Under the pieces are notes generated by a model. It saw nothing but the letters and a program-made list of their open reading frames with translations, searched no databases and was not told the DNA's origin. Position numbers and translations under genes: made by a program. Below are positions 34,430 to 43,513 of a DNA stretch of 64,000 nt, piece after piece; positions within the stretch are counted from its first letter, which is position 1, and each line of letters starts with the position of its first letter. The DNA comes from Anaerolineales bacterium (lineage in GTDB: Bacteria; Chloroflexota; Anaerolineae; 4572-78; J111), in assembly GCA_020634855.1 (NCBI GenBank), contig JACKAU010000005.1, positions 434,001 through 498,000 on the forward strand, written 5' to 3'.

Positions 34430-35677
34430 ATGACCTATAACAACCCATTTGCCATTGCCCAGAGTCAGCTTGACGAAGCTAGCGCATTCTTGGGTCTGGA
34501 CCCGGCCACGCATGCCCTGCTGCGTGAACCCATGCGCGAAGTGACGGTCACCATTCCCCTGCGGATGGATGACGGCAGCGTAAAGATATTTCGAGGGTTT
34601 CGTGTGCAGTACAACGATGCCCGCGGTCCTTGTAAAGGCGGTATACGCTGGCATCCCGATGAGACGCTGGACACGGTCAAAGCTTTAGCGGCCTGGATGA
34701 CCTGGAAAACGTCCGTGATCGATATTCCGCTTGGCGGTAGCAAGGGGGGGGTGGCTTGCAACCCCAAGGAGCTATCGCCAACCGAACAGGAACGGTTGGC
34801 TCGCGGTTACATCCGCGCCGTGTGGCGCATGCTAGGCGAGGAACTGGATGTGCCGGCCCCTGATGTTTACACCAATCCCCAAATTATGGCCTGGATGATG
34901 GATGAGTACAGTACCATCAGAGGCTATATGGTGCCGGGCGTTATCACCGGTAAACCGCTGCAATTGGGTGGCTCCGTCGGCCGAGATGATGCAACCGCAC
35001 GCGGTAGTATTTATACGGTTCGGGAAGCTGCCAAGGTGATCGATTTAGATTTGGACGGCGGCACGATTGCTATTCAAGGCTATGGCAGCGTTGGTCGGTC
35101 GCTGCATAAACTGGCGGAGGACCTTCTCAATCTGCGGGTTGTGGCCGTGTCTGACTCCCAAGGCGGCATTTATAACCCGAATGGACTTAGCTTTAAGACT
35201 GTCTCCCAACACAAACGAGCCACCGGCTCTGTGGTCGATGCGCCGGATACGGAAACTATCACCAATGAGGAATTATTAGCGACAGATGTTACGATGTTAT
35301 TCCCGGCAGCGTTAGAGAACGTCATCACCGATGAAAATGCCGGTCGCATCAGAGCCAAAATTGTGGCTGAAATGGCTAACGGTCCAACAACGCCGGAAGC
35401 CGATAAGATTCTGCACGATCGCGGTATTTTTGTGTTACCCGATTTATTATGCAATGCCGGGGGAGTGACCGTCAGCTACTTTGAGCAAGTCCAGAATGCT
35501 TATGATTATTACTGGACCTTGAAAACCATCCACCAGCGGTTGGATCGAAAAATGTCGGAGGCTTTTCATGCCGTACATCGGGTGGCTGAATTGAAAGGTG
35601 TGCATCATCGGTTGGCGGCCTACCTGGTAGCCGTTGAGCGCGTCGCCGAAGCGGCCAAACTTCGAGGTTGGGTTTAA
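34430..35677 (+). CDS. gdhA: Glu/Leu/Phe/Val-family glutamate dehydrogenase
   Basis: NAD(P)-linked dehydrogenase linking glutamate with 2-oxoglutarate and ammonia. The 415-residue protein shows the dimerisation and catalytic blocks RGPCKGGIRWHPDE, MTWKTSVIDIPLGGSKGG (the catalytic Lys residues), and the Rossmann motif AIQGYGSVGRSLHKLAE. Length and motif order fit the hexameric short GDH class. A terminator follows at 35702-35742. Upstream, about 280 bases with one member of the GGTGACC palindrome family. Confidence 0.93.
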   Translation: MTYNNPFAIAQSQLDEASAFLGLDPATHALLREPMREVTVTIPLRMDDGSVKIFRGFRVQYNDARGPCKGGIRWHPDETLDTVKALAAWMTWKTSVIDIPLGGSKGGVACNPKELSPTEQERLARGYIRAVWRMLGEELDVPAPDVYTNPQIMAWMMDEYSTIRGYMVPGVITGKPLQLGGSVGRDDATARGSIYTVREAAKVIDLDLDGGTIAIQGYGSVGRSLHKLAEDLLNLRVVAVSDSQGGIYNPNGLSFKTVSQHKRATGSVVDAPDTETITNEELLATDVTMLFPAALENVITDENAGRIRAKIVAEMANGPTTPEADKILHDRGIFVLPDLLCNAGGVTVSYFEQVQNAYDYYWTLKTIHQRLDRKMSEAFHAVHRVAELKGVHHRLAAYLVAVERVAEAAKLRGWV

Positions 35678-35701
35678 GTTAAGTCAGTAGCGTCCAGACA
35701 T

Positions 35702-35742
35702 AAAAAGGCGTGCGAAACTAAAAATAGTTCGCACGCCTTTTT
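35702..35742 (+). terminator. Rho-independent terminator after gdhA
   Basis: AAAAAGGCGTGCGAA (35702-35716) pairs with TTCGCACGCCTTTTT (35728-35742) around an A/T-rich loop. The palindrome has U-runs in both directions. Confidence 0.9.
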
Positions 35743-35839
35743 ATTTGGGGCGGCGTACTATCTCCGTAATTTGAGGCAGCGTAAGGCGAGCTTAAGTTTG
35801 TCTTACAAAAGCTTCGACCTTCTGAGATACTGCTAGGCT

Positions 35840-36022
35840 CTAATCGGAACGGTTGGTCTTGATAATCAAAGGGGTTTGACTAGTCTGAAGTTCAATTTGA
35901 GGTGTTAAAAGCGGCTCATTGTCGGCAATTTGATCAATCTTTGACGCTTGTTGAACCCCAATATTAAGGATCAATCCGATGATGAAGGCTTTTAGAAATA
36001 AAAGAATCGTTTTCTTTGTCAT
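35840..36022 (-). CDS. Small exported or membrane protein, unknown
   Basis: A 60-residue ORF with a hydrophobic helix (about 5-22: ILLFLKAFIIGLILNIGV) and a polar, Gln/Thr-rich C-terminal half. The ATG at 36022 has GGGAGAG before it at a good distance. There is no family assignment; it could be a small secreted protein or a by-product of AT-rich DNA. It stands alone between the gdhA terminator and the SDR operon. Confidence 0.4.
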   Translation of the reverse strand: MTKKTILLFLKAFIIGLILNIGVQQASKIDQIADNEPLLTPQIELQTSQTPLIIKTNRSD

Positions 36023-36297
36023 TAGGTCTCTCCCGACCGTTTCATAGCTGCCGGCAAATTGTCGGCAACCAGTAAAAAATACCCGGATAATGTGTCGTGA
36101 TTTATCGGGTCAGCTCTCCGAGCATAAGTTGTCTAAGTTTGAGTAGGTATGGTCCTGTAACCGGGTTGGCAGAATACAAGGAATTAAAAATATTGTACTC
36201 CCAATAATACGTTCAGTTCAATGTGATTTTAGTACTGATTTAGTTGAAGAACTGTTAATCGGTTAAATAGTTGTATTTGCCTGTGATATGACGGTAA

Positions 36298-36435
36298 CTA
36301 TTTATCACCAATAACAATACAACTCACAAATACGCCAATGGTCAGCAAGATTAAGGTGGAGTCAACATAACCGGCTATACAAAGAAAAAAACCGGCAATC
36401 GATCCGGCGAGGATGATTTTGGTGCGAGTAGTCAT
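36298..36435 (-). CDS. Small hydrophobic membrane protein (45 residues)
   Basis: An ORF too short for usual cut-offs. It runs from ATG at 36435 to TAG at 36298-36300 and encodes two hydrophobic helices (about 8-22 and 25-42) with a basic start (MTTRTK). It lies 16 bases downstream of the SDR gene on the same strand. No good Shine-Dalgarno sequence is visible. Conserved small membrane ORFs after a dehydrogenase gene would support it. Confidence 0.35.
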   Translation of the reverse strand: MTTRTKIILAGSIAGFFLCIAGYVDSTLILLTIGVFVSCIVIGDK

Positions 36436-36450
36436 TTCTGAACTGGATAA

Positions 36451-37209
36451 CTATGAGCGCAAATAGCTGGCCCCGTTGACATCGATGATACCGCCGGTGA
36501 CAAATTCGGCGCCTTCAGAGGCCAAGAATAGGATAGCGTAAGCGACTTCTTCCGGCTTAGCCACGCGATTAAACGGGCTTTGCTGCCGAATGGCTTCGCC
36601 TACCGGCGAATCGAGCAGATCGCGCGCCATATCAGTTTCTACAAAGCCGGGGGCCACCGCCGCGACGTAAATGTTGTAAGGCGCCAGATGTTTGGCTAAG
36701 GATTGGCTGAATGAATTAAGTCCGGCTTTGCTGGCGCCGTAAGCGGTCGCGGTTGGTTCGCCTCGAAAGGCGCCGCGCGAAGTGACATTAACGATACGCC
36801 CGGCCTGTCGCTCGATCATATGCCGGGCAACACAGTAAGCCACATTGGCTGCCCCAATTAAGTTGACATTGATAATATCTTGCCAGGCTTGCAGCCAATC
36901 GGCATAAGGCGTCTCGTCAAGGGGATGATCGTAATAGACGCCGGCGTTATTGACCAGAATGTCGATCTGGCCGAAAGCGGCTATCGTCTGATCGACCATC
37001 CGGACGACTGCTTGGGGATCAGCGACGTTGGCCTGGACAACCAGATGATTGGCCCCGGGCAGCATGGTGCGAACTTGCTCAGCCGCCTCTTGATTTTGAT
37101 GATAATGCAACGCTATTTGGCCGCCCGCCTGGGCAAATGCCAGAGCCGTTACCTGACCAATGCCCCGCGAGGCGCCGGTAATTAGAATTCGTTTTCCTGA
37201 GAAATTCAT
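36451..37209 (-). CDS. Short-chain dehydrogenase/reductase (FabG-like)
   Basis: A 252-residue classical SDR. The cofactor motif is TGASRGIGQVTALAFAQ, followed by NNAGVYYDHP, the catalytic Ser (NVTSRGAFRG) and the YGASKAGL motif with Tyr and Lys. The C-terminal VAPGFVETDM and FVTGGIIDVNGA are typical. The substrate cannot be told; a 3-oxoacyl reductase or sugar/alcohol dehydrogenase are both possible. Confidence 0.9.
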   Translation of the reverse strand: MNFSGKRILITGASRGIGQVTALAFAQAGGQIALHYHQNQEAAEQVRTMLPGANHLVVQANVADPQAVVRMVDQTIAAFGQIDILVNNAGVYYDHPLDETPYADWLQAWQDIINVNLIGAANVAYCVARHMIERQAGRIVNVTSRGAFRGEPTATAYGASKAGLNSFSQSLAKHLAPYNIYVAAVAPGFVETDMARDLLDSPVGEAIRQQSPFNRVAKPEEVAYAILFLASEGAEFVTGGIIDVNGASYLRS

Positions 37210-37384
37210 CGTCGTTCTATCCTTGTTAATCGTGTTGATTAAAAAATTCTAACATATCTGCTCTAATAGTTACAAAAGGCTGAATTCTTATTTTTACTCG
37301 CTTGCAGCCTACGTTTAACAATGATATACTTAACGGTATCCTTGACAACCGCACCTATACTTAGACTTGCAAAAAGGGGTAAGG

Positions 37385-38272
37385 GTGGAAATTAAAATCC
37401 GTCCTATCAACACGTTAACAGATTTACGAAAATGCCACGAGATCCAGCGAGCCACCTGGGGCTTTACAGACTTGATGGTCTTTCCCTATACTCAACTCAT
37501 TTCGGCAGCCCACAATGGCGGTGTTTTATTAGGCGCCTACATCGGACCGGACCTGGTTGGGTTTGTGTATGGCTATTTGGGCATGTCGGCCAATAAGCTC
37601 TATCTTTTCTCTCAGCGGATGGGGGTATTGCCTAAATATCAAAGCCAGGGCATCGGCACCAAATTAAAATTGGCTCAACGAGACCAAATGCTCCGGCAAG
37701 GCATCGATCTTATTGTTTGGACGTATGATCCACTACTGGGCAAAAATGCCAGCCTGAACATTGAAAAATTGGGCGGTATTGTGCGGCATTATGCCCGTGA
37801 TATTTATGGCGCGGTTAACAATCCGCTGCAAATTGGATTATCTACAGATCGCTTCCTGTTAGAGTGGGAATTAATGAGCGATCGGGTGCGGGAGCGAATT
37901 AGAAGTACAAAACCTCACCCTGAATCTGATGAGTGGTTAACAGAAGAAAAATATCATTTTGTAAATTATGCGGCCTGGGATGGCGACTTACCTCGACCCG
38001 TGGCCTCGGACCTGGAAATGGATGAGAAAGTTCTACTGGTCCAAATCCCACCCGACCTCAATGTGATCAAACGGGTTGATCTTAGTTTGGCCCGGGGTTG
38101 GCGTGAGTCGACTCGTGATATTTTTGAAACCTATTTTAAACGCGGTTATGTGCTAACGGGCTTTGCTCGGAGTAGTAAACCGCAAATACCCAACATTTAT
38201 AAAATAGAGAGAGTATCCCTTCCAACCACCTCAGACTTCTCCTCTTGGGTGAACGGCGTCACACACGAATAG
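37385..38272 (+). CDS. GNAT-family acetyltransferase (COG3375-type)
   Basis: A 295-residue protein. The GTG at 37385 is chosen over TTG 37367 because AAAGGGG ends about five bases before it. The N-terminal half has a GNAT fold: RATWGFTDLMVFPYTQL, then MGVLPKYQSQGIGTKLKLAQRDQ, which includes the acetyl-CoA-binding Q-x-x-G-x-G pattern. The C-terminal part has no clear match. Its substrate is unknown. A second GNAT gene and an M20 peptidase follow. Confidence 0.82.
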   Translation: MEIKIRPINTLTDLRKCHEIQRATWGFTDLMVFPYTQLISAAHNGGVLLGAYIGPDLVGFVYGYLGMSANKLYLFSQRMGVLPKYQSQGIGTKLKLAQRDQMLRQGIDLIVWTYDPLLGKNASLNIEKLGGIVRHYARDIYGAVNNPLQIGLSTDRFLLEWELMSDRVRERIRSTKPHPESDEWLTEEKYHFVNYAAWDGDLPRPVASDLEMDEKVLLVQIPPDLNVIKRVDLSLARGWRESTRDIFETYFKRGYVLTGFARSSKPQIPNIYKIERVSLPTTSDFSSWVNGVTHE

Positions 38273-38359
38273 TAAATCGTTTTCATTACAAGTTCCTTTC
38301 CTAATTTCTTTTACATCTCTATTAATACGCTCAATTTAATAATGCATTAGGAGGAACTT

Positions 38360-38923
38360 TTGCAGAAAAATTTCTTACTTAGGGATATTGTTATGTCAAA
38401 AAAGCATTTCGTTAGATTTGCCACCTTGACCGACCTATCAAAAATAGCCGACGTAGCCCAAGTTACGTGGGATGATACCTATGACAATATCATTGCGCCT
38501 GAAAACCGGCGCGAGTTTTTAGAACGGGCCTATAAACCTGAAAATTTAGCTCCGGCGATCGATGCTGACGGCCACTGGTTTTACGTCGCCGAATGTGAAG
38601 ATAAAATCGTTGGCTTTGGTCATTTCCTGCGCCGATATCATCCTACCCAGGCTCGGGCCGAACTCGTACGCCTGTACGTTTTGCCAGATTACCAAAGTAT
38701 CTTTATTGGGACAACTATTTTGGAAACGGGTTTCGATGCCCTGGCTCGCGCCAAAGTTGAACAATGTTTTGTCTCGGTCCAGTCAAGTAATAAACAGGCT
38801 CGCCGATTTTATGAGCGGCATGGCTTTAGTTTTCATCGGACGCATGGCCAATTCTTAGGGACTCAAATTATTACCCTGGTTGAATATACTCGCCCTATAG
38901 GTAACGCCGATATAAAACCATGA
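38360..38923 (+). CDS. GNAT-family N-acetyltransferase
   Basis: A 187-residue acetyltransferase. The TTG at 38360 is kept as start because TAGGAGG lies five bases before it; an ATG at 38393 is the alternative. The fold elements are FARFATLTD-like N-terminus, VRLYVLPDYQSIFIGTTILETGFD (acetyl-CoA binding) and FYERHGFSFHRTHGQFLG. Its stop codon overlaps the next gene's ATG (ATGA). Confidence 0.85.
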   Translation: MQKNFLLRDIVMSKKHFVRFATLTDLSKIADVAQVTWDDTYDNIIAPENRREFLERAYKPENLAPAIDADGHWFYVAECEDKIVGFGHFLRRYHPTQARAELVRLYVLPDYQSIFIGTTILETGFDALARAKVEQCFVSVQSSNKQARRFYERHGFSFHRTHGQFLGTQIITLVEYTRPIGNADIKP

Positions 38924-40053
38924 GCCAGATTTTAAACTACTTAAAAAGCCAGCAGCCGGCGATGGTTACGCTGCTGGCCCAATGGGTCAACCACGACTCG
39001 CCTACCTTTCAAAAAGCAGCAGTTGATGCGATGGGTCGCATGGTCATACAGTCCTTTGTCGAGGCCGGGGCAGTGGTGGCTGATCCCTACCCCCAGCCGC
39101 AAATGGGCGACCACCATCGGCTAATCTACGGCCAGGGTGAGGAGCAGATCCTCATTTTATGCCATCTCGATACCGTGTGGCCGCCAGATGAGGCTCGACA
39201 GCGCCCTTTTACCATTGAAAATGGCCGCGGCTGTGGACCGGGTGTCCACGATATGAAAGGGGGAACCCTGATTGGTCTCTTTGCGCTAAAGGCTCTCCAG
39301 CATTTCCAGATACAACCTAAATACAAGCTGGTATTTCTGCTCACCAGCGATGAAGAAGTGGGCAGCCCTACCTCGCGCTCATTAATCGAGGCGGAGGGCC
39401 AAAAAAGCCGCTGTTGTTTGGTGTTGGAAGGGGCGCATAACCGATCGGTGTTGACCACCTCTCGCAAAGGTGTTGGCCGTTTTCGGCTGGTAGTTACAGG
39501 GGTGTCGGCCCACGCCGGGGTCGAGCCTCAGAAAGGTGTTAGCGCTGTCGAGGAACTGGCTCGTCAAATTCAAATCCTGCACGCTATGTCCGATTTCGAG
39601 CGAGGGATTACGGTCAACGTGGGGGTTATCTCCGGCGGTGAGCGTCCGAACGTGATCGCCGCCCGCGCCACCGCTGAAATCGATCTGCGGGTGTCCAGCC
39701 AGGCTGATGGAGAGGCCGTCAGTCAGAAAATATTGGGGCTACAGCCGCAGTTACCCGGCGCGCAGCTCAAGATTAGCGGCGGAATAACGCGAGGCCCCTT
39801 TGAGGAAACACCGCAGAGTTTGGCTCTGTTTCATCAGGCTCAAGCCATCGCCGAAGATTTAGGGTTTGCCGTTGAAAAATTTAGCTCCGGGGGCGGCAGC
39901 GATGGCAATCTGGTGGCCGCATTAGGCGTGCCGACGTTGGATGGGTTGGGATCGTTGGGCGGCGGCGCGCACGCCTTAACAGAGTACACCGTCCTCGACG
40001 CGTTACCGTTGCGGGCGGCTTTACTGGCCGAGTTGATAACGCAGATGCAATAA
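38920..40053 (+). CDS. M20-family metallopeptidase
   Basis: A 377-residue zinc exopeptidase in the carboxypeptidase G2/ArgE/DapE group. The metal residues are visible: His and Asp in LCHLDTVWP, Asp in GPGVHDMKGG, the base Glu with Glu in LTSDEEVGSP, and the last His in GGGAHALTEYT. The dimerisation domain lies at about 180-290. It is translationally coupled to the upstream GNAT gene; peptide or N-acyl amino acid turnover is a plausible joint function. The 3' end overlaps rnhB (opposite strand) by 33 bases. Confidence 0.9.
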   Translation: MSQILNYLKSQQPAMVTLLAQWVNHDSPTFQKAAVDAMGRMVIQSFVEAGAVVADPYPQPQMGDHHRLIYGQGEEQILILCHLDTVWPPDEARQRPFTIENGRGCGPGVHDMKGGTLIGLFALKALQHFQIQPKYKLVFLLTSDEEVGSPTSRSLIEAEGQKSRCCLVLEGAHNRSVLTTSRKGVGRFRLVVTGVSAHAGVEPQKGVSAVEELARQIQILHAMSDFERGITVNVGVISGGERPNVIAARATAEIDLRVSSQADGEAVSQKILGLQPQLPGAQLKISGGITRGPFEETPQSLALFHQAQAIAEDLGFAVEKFSSGGGSDGNLVAALGVPTLDGLGSLGGGAHALTEYTVLDALPLRAALLAELITQMQ

Positions 40054-40704
40054 TCCTCGCAGTGGCGCGAAACTCATCCGGTGCAGGGCGCAGGGACCGT
40101 GTTGCGCCAATGCCGTTCGGTGGGCCTGGGTGCCGTAACCTTTGTGCCGATCGAAGGCGTAATCGGGATAGGTGTGATGGTACTCGGCCATCAGTCGGTC
40201 TCGCGTCACCTTAGCAATCACTGAGGCCGCCGCCACGCTGAGCGAGATGTTATCGGCCTTGGGAAAGGCATCCTGAGGTAAATCGACGTCGGGCAGTTTT
40301 ATATGATCCAGCAGCAGGTACTCTGGGCTGATCGCCAAACGGTCGAGGGCTTGCGCCATCGCGTAGCGAGTCGCGCCAACTACATTCAGGGTGTCGACCT
40401 GTTCGGCCGAAGCCACCCCGGCTGCGGCAGCGATAGCCACGCCATGAATCTGATCAAATAATCGCTCTCGCTGTTTGGGGGTGAGGGTTTTTGAGTCACG
40501 TAGACCGGTTAGTTGCGCAGGCAGATCGATTTGGTCTAAAGGTAGAATCACGGCGGCTGCCACCACCGGTCCGGCCCAAGCGCCGCGTCCGGCTTCATCC
40601 AAACCGGCTATAAAACGATAGCCCTGCTTAAGCAGGGCTATTTCTTTTTGCAAATGGGGAATAGGTCCATTATCTTCTTTGGATTTTGGCGCTTTATTTA
40701 TCAC
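40021..40704 (-). CDS. rnhB: Ribonuclease HII
   Basis: Removes ribonucleotides embedded in DNA. The 227-residue protein has the RNase H motif IAGLDEAGRGAWAGPVVAAAVI, SKTLTPKQRERL and SVIAKVTRDRLMAEY. The GTG at 40704 is the start given by the frame; no clear ribosome-binding site is present. The coding part for residues about 21-29 contains a perfect 24-base palindrome. It lies downstream of rplS and overlaps the M20 gene's end by 33 bases in the opposite direction. Confidence 0.93.
   Translation of the reverse strand: MINKAPKSKEDNGPIPHLQKEIALLKQGYRFIAGLDEAGRGAWAGPVVAAAVILPLDQIDLPAQLTGLRDSKTLTPKQRERLFDQIHGVAIAAAAGVASAEQVDTLNVVGATRYAMAQALDRLAISPEYLLLDHIKLPDVDLPQDAFPKADNISLSVAAASVIAKVTRDRLMAEYHHTYPDYAFDRHKGYGTQAHRTALAQHGPCALHRMSFAPLRGLLHLRYQLGQ
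40618..40641. repeat. Perfect 24-bp palindrome inside rnhB
   Basis: ATAGCCCTGCTTAAGCAGGGCTAT reads the same on both strands. On the plus strand it is followed by TTCTTTTTG. It falls within the N-terminal coding region of rnhB. Confidence 0.7.
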
Positions 40705-40751
40705 AGAACTGGTGATTCGATCAAAAACTATCCTGAGAAGGGGGTGTGCCG

Positions 40752-41105
40752 CTATATCCGCTTTTCTTTGAGACGAGCCGATTTACCGGTACGTCCGCGC
40801 AGGTAATAAAGTTTTGCCCGGCGAATTTTAGCATGCCGGAGTACTTCAATCTTATCAACGCGAGGAGAATGATAGAGAAACTTACGCTCCACCCCAACGC
40901 CATGGGCCGCAATGCGGCGGACGGTAAAGGTTTTATTGATCCCGCTGCCGCCCATCGCAATAATAACGCCTTGAAAAACCTGGATCCGCTCACGGTTGCC
41001 TTCAACAATGCGGACATGGACATTGACCGTGTCGCCAATGCGCAGACGCGGCCTATCCTCAATTAATTGTTCTACAGACTGAATTAAGTCGATTGCATGA
41101 GCCAT
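40752..41105 (-). CDS. rplS: 50S ribosomal protein L19
   Basis: A 117-residue ribosomal protein near the 30S-50S interface. The typical sequence is present: GDTVNVHVRIVEGNRERIQVFQGVIIA, GSGINKTFTVRRIAAHGVGVERKF and VRRAKLYYLRGRTGKSARLKE (quoted in parts). AGAGGTG stands before the ATG at 41105. It is usually in an rpsP-rimM-trmD-rplS operon; here trmD is about 5.5 kb away, on the same strand, separated by four potassium transport genes. Confidence 0.96.
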   Translation of the reverse strand: MAHAIDLIQSVEQLIEDRPRLRIGDTVNVHVRIVEGNRERIQVFQGVIIAMGGSGINKTFTVRRIAAHGVGVERKFLYHSPRVDKIEVLRHAKIRRAKLYYLRGRTGKSARLKEKRI

Positions 41106-41294
41106 TTTACACCTCTAGTACAGACAGACGCCAGCAAATTAATGCTTTTTAAAGTCGTTTGGTTCCGAATTTTTTCATTAAAAAGGGGCACAAAGCTTGT
41201 GCCCACAACACGAAATTGAATTATAATCAAATCGGGTTTATTTTGCAAATTTAAGGAAATGATTGGCTTTTCCATTGAGTTAACCCCGGCGCTT

Positions 41295-41322
41295 TTGTTA
41301 CCCTACAATACTGTTTTATGAT
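41295..41322 (+). promoter_or_regulatory. Probable promoter of the ktrB-ktrA unit
   Basis: TTGTTA (41295-41300) and TATGAT (41317-41322) with a 16-base spacer, 34 bases before the first ATG at 41356. Confidence 0.5.
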
Positions 41323-41355
41323 AGAATGCCCACATACATTAATTGAGCCACTCCG

Positions 41356-42738
41356 ATGATAAACTATCGCCAAATAAGACAATACACCCTAGAGAACCCG
41401 AAGAAATCGCCATCGGCCTTGGGCGCCAAAATTTTGATATTAGGCTTTGCGGCGATCATCTTGATCGGTTCGTTTTTACTCGCGCTGCCGGTAGCTACGC
41501 AAGGCCCCGGCTCAATTAGTTGGCTCGATGCGCTTTTTACCTCAACCTCGGCCACTACGGTCACCGGACTGGCGGTGGTCAGTACCGAAGCAACCTTTTC
41601 TTTATTCGGCGAAATTGTGATCTTGCTGCTGATGCAAGTGGGCGGTATGGGCTTTATCATTTTGTCGATTGTCTTATTTCGTCTCATTGGGCGGCATGTA
41701 ACATTTTATGAGCGGAGCTTATTACGCCAAAACTTGGGGGTGGAAGAAGGTCACGGCGTTATTCGTTTGGCTTGGCGAGTCATCCAAATTACCCTTATGA
41801 TCGAATTTATCGGCGCTATTCTACTCTTTACCCAGTGGGTGCAGGTGATGGATTGGGACAAGGCCATTTACTATTCCATTTTTCACTCTGTTTCAGCTTT
41901 CTGCAACGCCGGCTTTGATCTGTTTCACGGCTTCGATGATCCGGTCATGGTGGCAACCCGTAATAGTCCTATTTCTATCATAGTTTTGAGTTTATTGATT
42001 ACGATTGGCACCTTAGGTGTTACCGTGATTTATGATCTGATTCACTGGCCCGCCGAGCGGCGGTTATCTCTACATACTCGCCTCATTTTGCCCTTTACCA
42101 TCATCCTTACTATCCTGGGTACGTTTCTCATTATGATCGACGAGACGTTCGTTCAGGGTCATGCGCTCTCGCTCCTGCCGACCGGCGAACAGTGGTGGCT
42201 GGCCTTTTTTACGGCGGTTTCCAGCCGTACCGCCGGCATTACCCTGATTCCTATGGCCGATCTGGGCGAGGCCAGCCAGTTCATTATCGTGATTTGGATG
42301 TTCATTGGCGGCGCGCCGGCCTCGATGGGAGGTGGGGTTGGCCTGACGACGGTGGCGGTGGTGTTGATTACCCTGGTTTCGAATGTGCGCGGCCACGATG
42401 ATGTTCGCGTTCTAAAACGTTCGTTACCGTTAGAGACGGTCACTAAAGCTGTTGCTATCTTGACGGTCTCGACCATTCTCGTGGTCGTGGTCACCGTTCT
42501 TTTAGCCTTATTGGAGCAAGGTCATATTTTCCCGCTTGGATTTGAGGTCATCAGCGCCTTTTCGAACACCGGCTATTCTTTAGGGATTACAAGTGATCTT
42601 AGCTTGGTAAGTCGCTTGTTGATTATCTTTACCATGTTTTGGGGGCGCTTAGGGCCGCTGACGTTGGTGGTCGCTCTAGCCCAACGGCATCGGCAGTCAT
42701 TAGTCTATTTTCCGGAAGAAAAGATCATTATTGGGTAA
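41356..42738 (+). CDS. ktrB: KtrB-like potassium uptake channel subunit
   Basis: A 460-residue membrane protein of the Trk/Ktr/HKT superfamily with eight or so helices and four P-loops: SATTVTGLAV, SAFCNAGFDLF, SSRTAGITLI and SAFSNTGYSLGI, each with the filter Gly. It conducts K+ (often with Na+). The gene is followed after 17 bases by ktrA. AT-rich promoter at 41295-41322. Confidence 0.92.
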   Translation: MINYRQIRQYTLENPKKSPSALGAKILILGFAAIILIGSFLLALPVATQGPGSISWLDALFTSTSATTVTGLAVVSTEATFSLFGEIVILLLMQVGGMGFIILSIVLFRLIGRHVTFYERSLLRQNLGVEEGHGVIRLAWRVIQITLMIEFIGAILLFTQWVQVMDWDKAIYYSIFHSVSAFCNAGFDLFHGFDDPVMVATRNSPISIIVLSLLITIGTLGVTVIYDLIHWPAERRLSLHTRLILPFTIILTILGTFLIMIDETFVQGHALSLLPTGEQWWLAFFTAVSSRTAGITLIPMADLGEASQFIIVIWMFIGGAPASMGGGVGLTTVAVVLITLVSNVRGHDDVRVLKRSLPLETVTKAVAILTVSTILVVVVTVLLALLEQGHIFPLGFEVISAFSNTGYSLGITSDLSLVSRLLIIFTMFWGRLGPLTLVVALAQRHRQSLVYFPEEKIIIG

Positions 42739-42755
42739 GGGCAGAGTAAAATTTC

Positions 42756-43508
42756 ATGAGCAATCAAAAAGCCTCGTTGGCAAGTCGTATTGTCAACAAC
42801 GTGAAAAACCTGTTGAGTTTAGACAGCCGGCCGCGATTGGCTCGGAGCAACCACACCAACAGCCGTCACGAATTTATCATCGTTGGCTTGGGCCGTTTTG
42901 GCACCAGCCTGGCCATGGCCTTGACGGCCTATAACCACCAAGTCCTGGCCATCGACCTGGACAAAAAGCGGGTCCAGCAAGTGGCCCATTTACTGCCGCA
43001 CGTGGTTCAAATGGATGCGACCGATATCGACGCCCTACGCGAGGTGGGGGCCGAATCGTTCGACACGGGTATCATCTGTACCGGCTCCGTGTTTGAGGCG
43101 AATTTGTTGGCTACGGTGAATCTGCGCAAATTGGGCGTGCGCCGGGTGATTAGCAAAGCCCGTACCGTCACCCAGCAGGAAATATTGCAGCGCGTCGGGG
43201 CCGACGAAGTAATTCTGCCCGAACACGAGGCCGGCGTACGCCTGGCCCGCCGGTTAGCGGCCATCGATTTTGTGGACTTTTTGGAACTCAGCCACGATAC
43301 AGGGGTAGTGGAAATTGTCGCGCCGGAGCAGTTAATCGGCAAGTCGCTGGTGGAGTCAGAGGTCCGCGCCCGCTATGGAATTTCGGTGATTGCCATTAAA
43401 CGCGGCAATGATGTTGTTGTTTCTCCTCGCGCAAATGAGGTCATCAATGAAAACGACATTTTAGTGGTGCTCGGCAAAATTTCCGATTGTGAGCGTTTAC
43501 AGACCTGA
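42756..43508 (+). CDS. ktrA: KtrA-like potassium channel regulator (RCK)
   Basis: A 250-residue cytoplasmic regulator: NAD/ATP-binding RCK_N domain with IIVGLGRFGTSLAMAL (GxGxxG) and the acidic residue in LAIDLDKKRV, then RCK_C (about 165-245). The N-terminal 40 residues are basic and extra to the usual KtrA. It gates the KtrB channel. Converges on trkH with a 5-base gap. Confidence 0.92.
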   Translation: MSNQKASLASRIVNNVKNLLSLDSRPRLARSNHTNSRHEFIIVGLGRFGTSLAMALTAYNHQVLAIDLDKKRVQQVAHLLPHVVQMDATDIDALREVGAESFDTGIICTGSVFEANLLATVNLRKLGVRRVISKARTVTQQEILQRVGADEVILPEHEAGVRLARRLAAIDFVDFLELSHDTGVVEIVAPEQLIGKSLVESEVRARYGISVIAIKRGNDVVVSPRANEVINENDILVVLGKISDCERLQT

Positions 43509-43513
43509 GAGAT

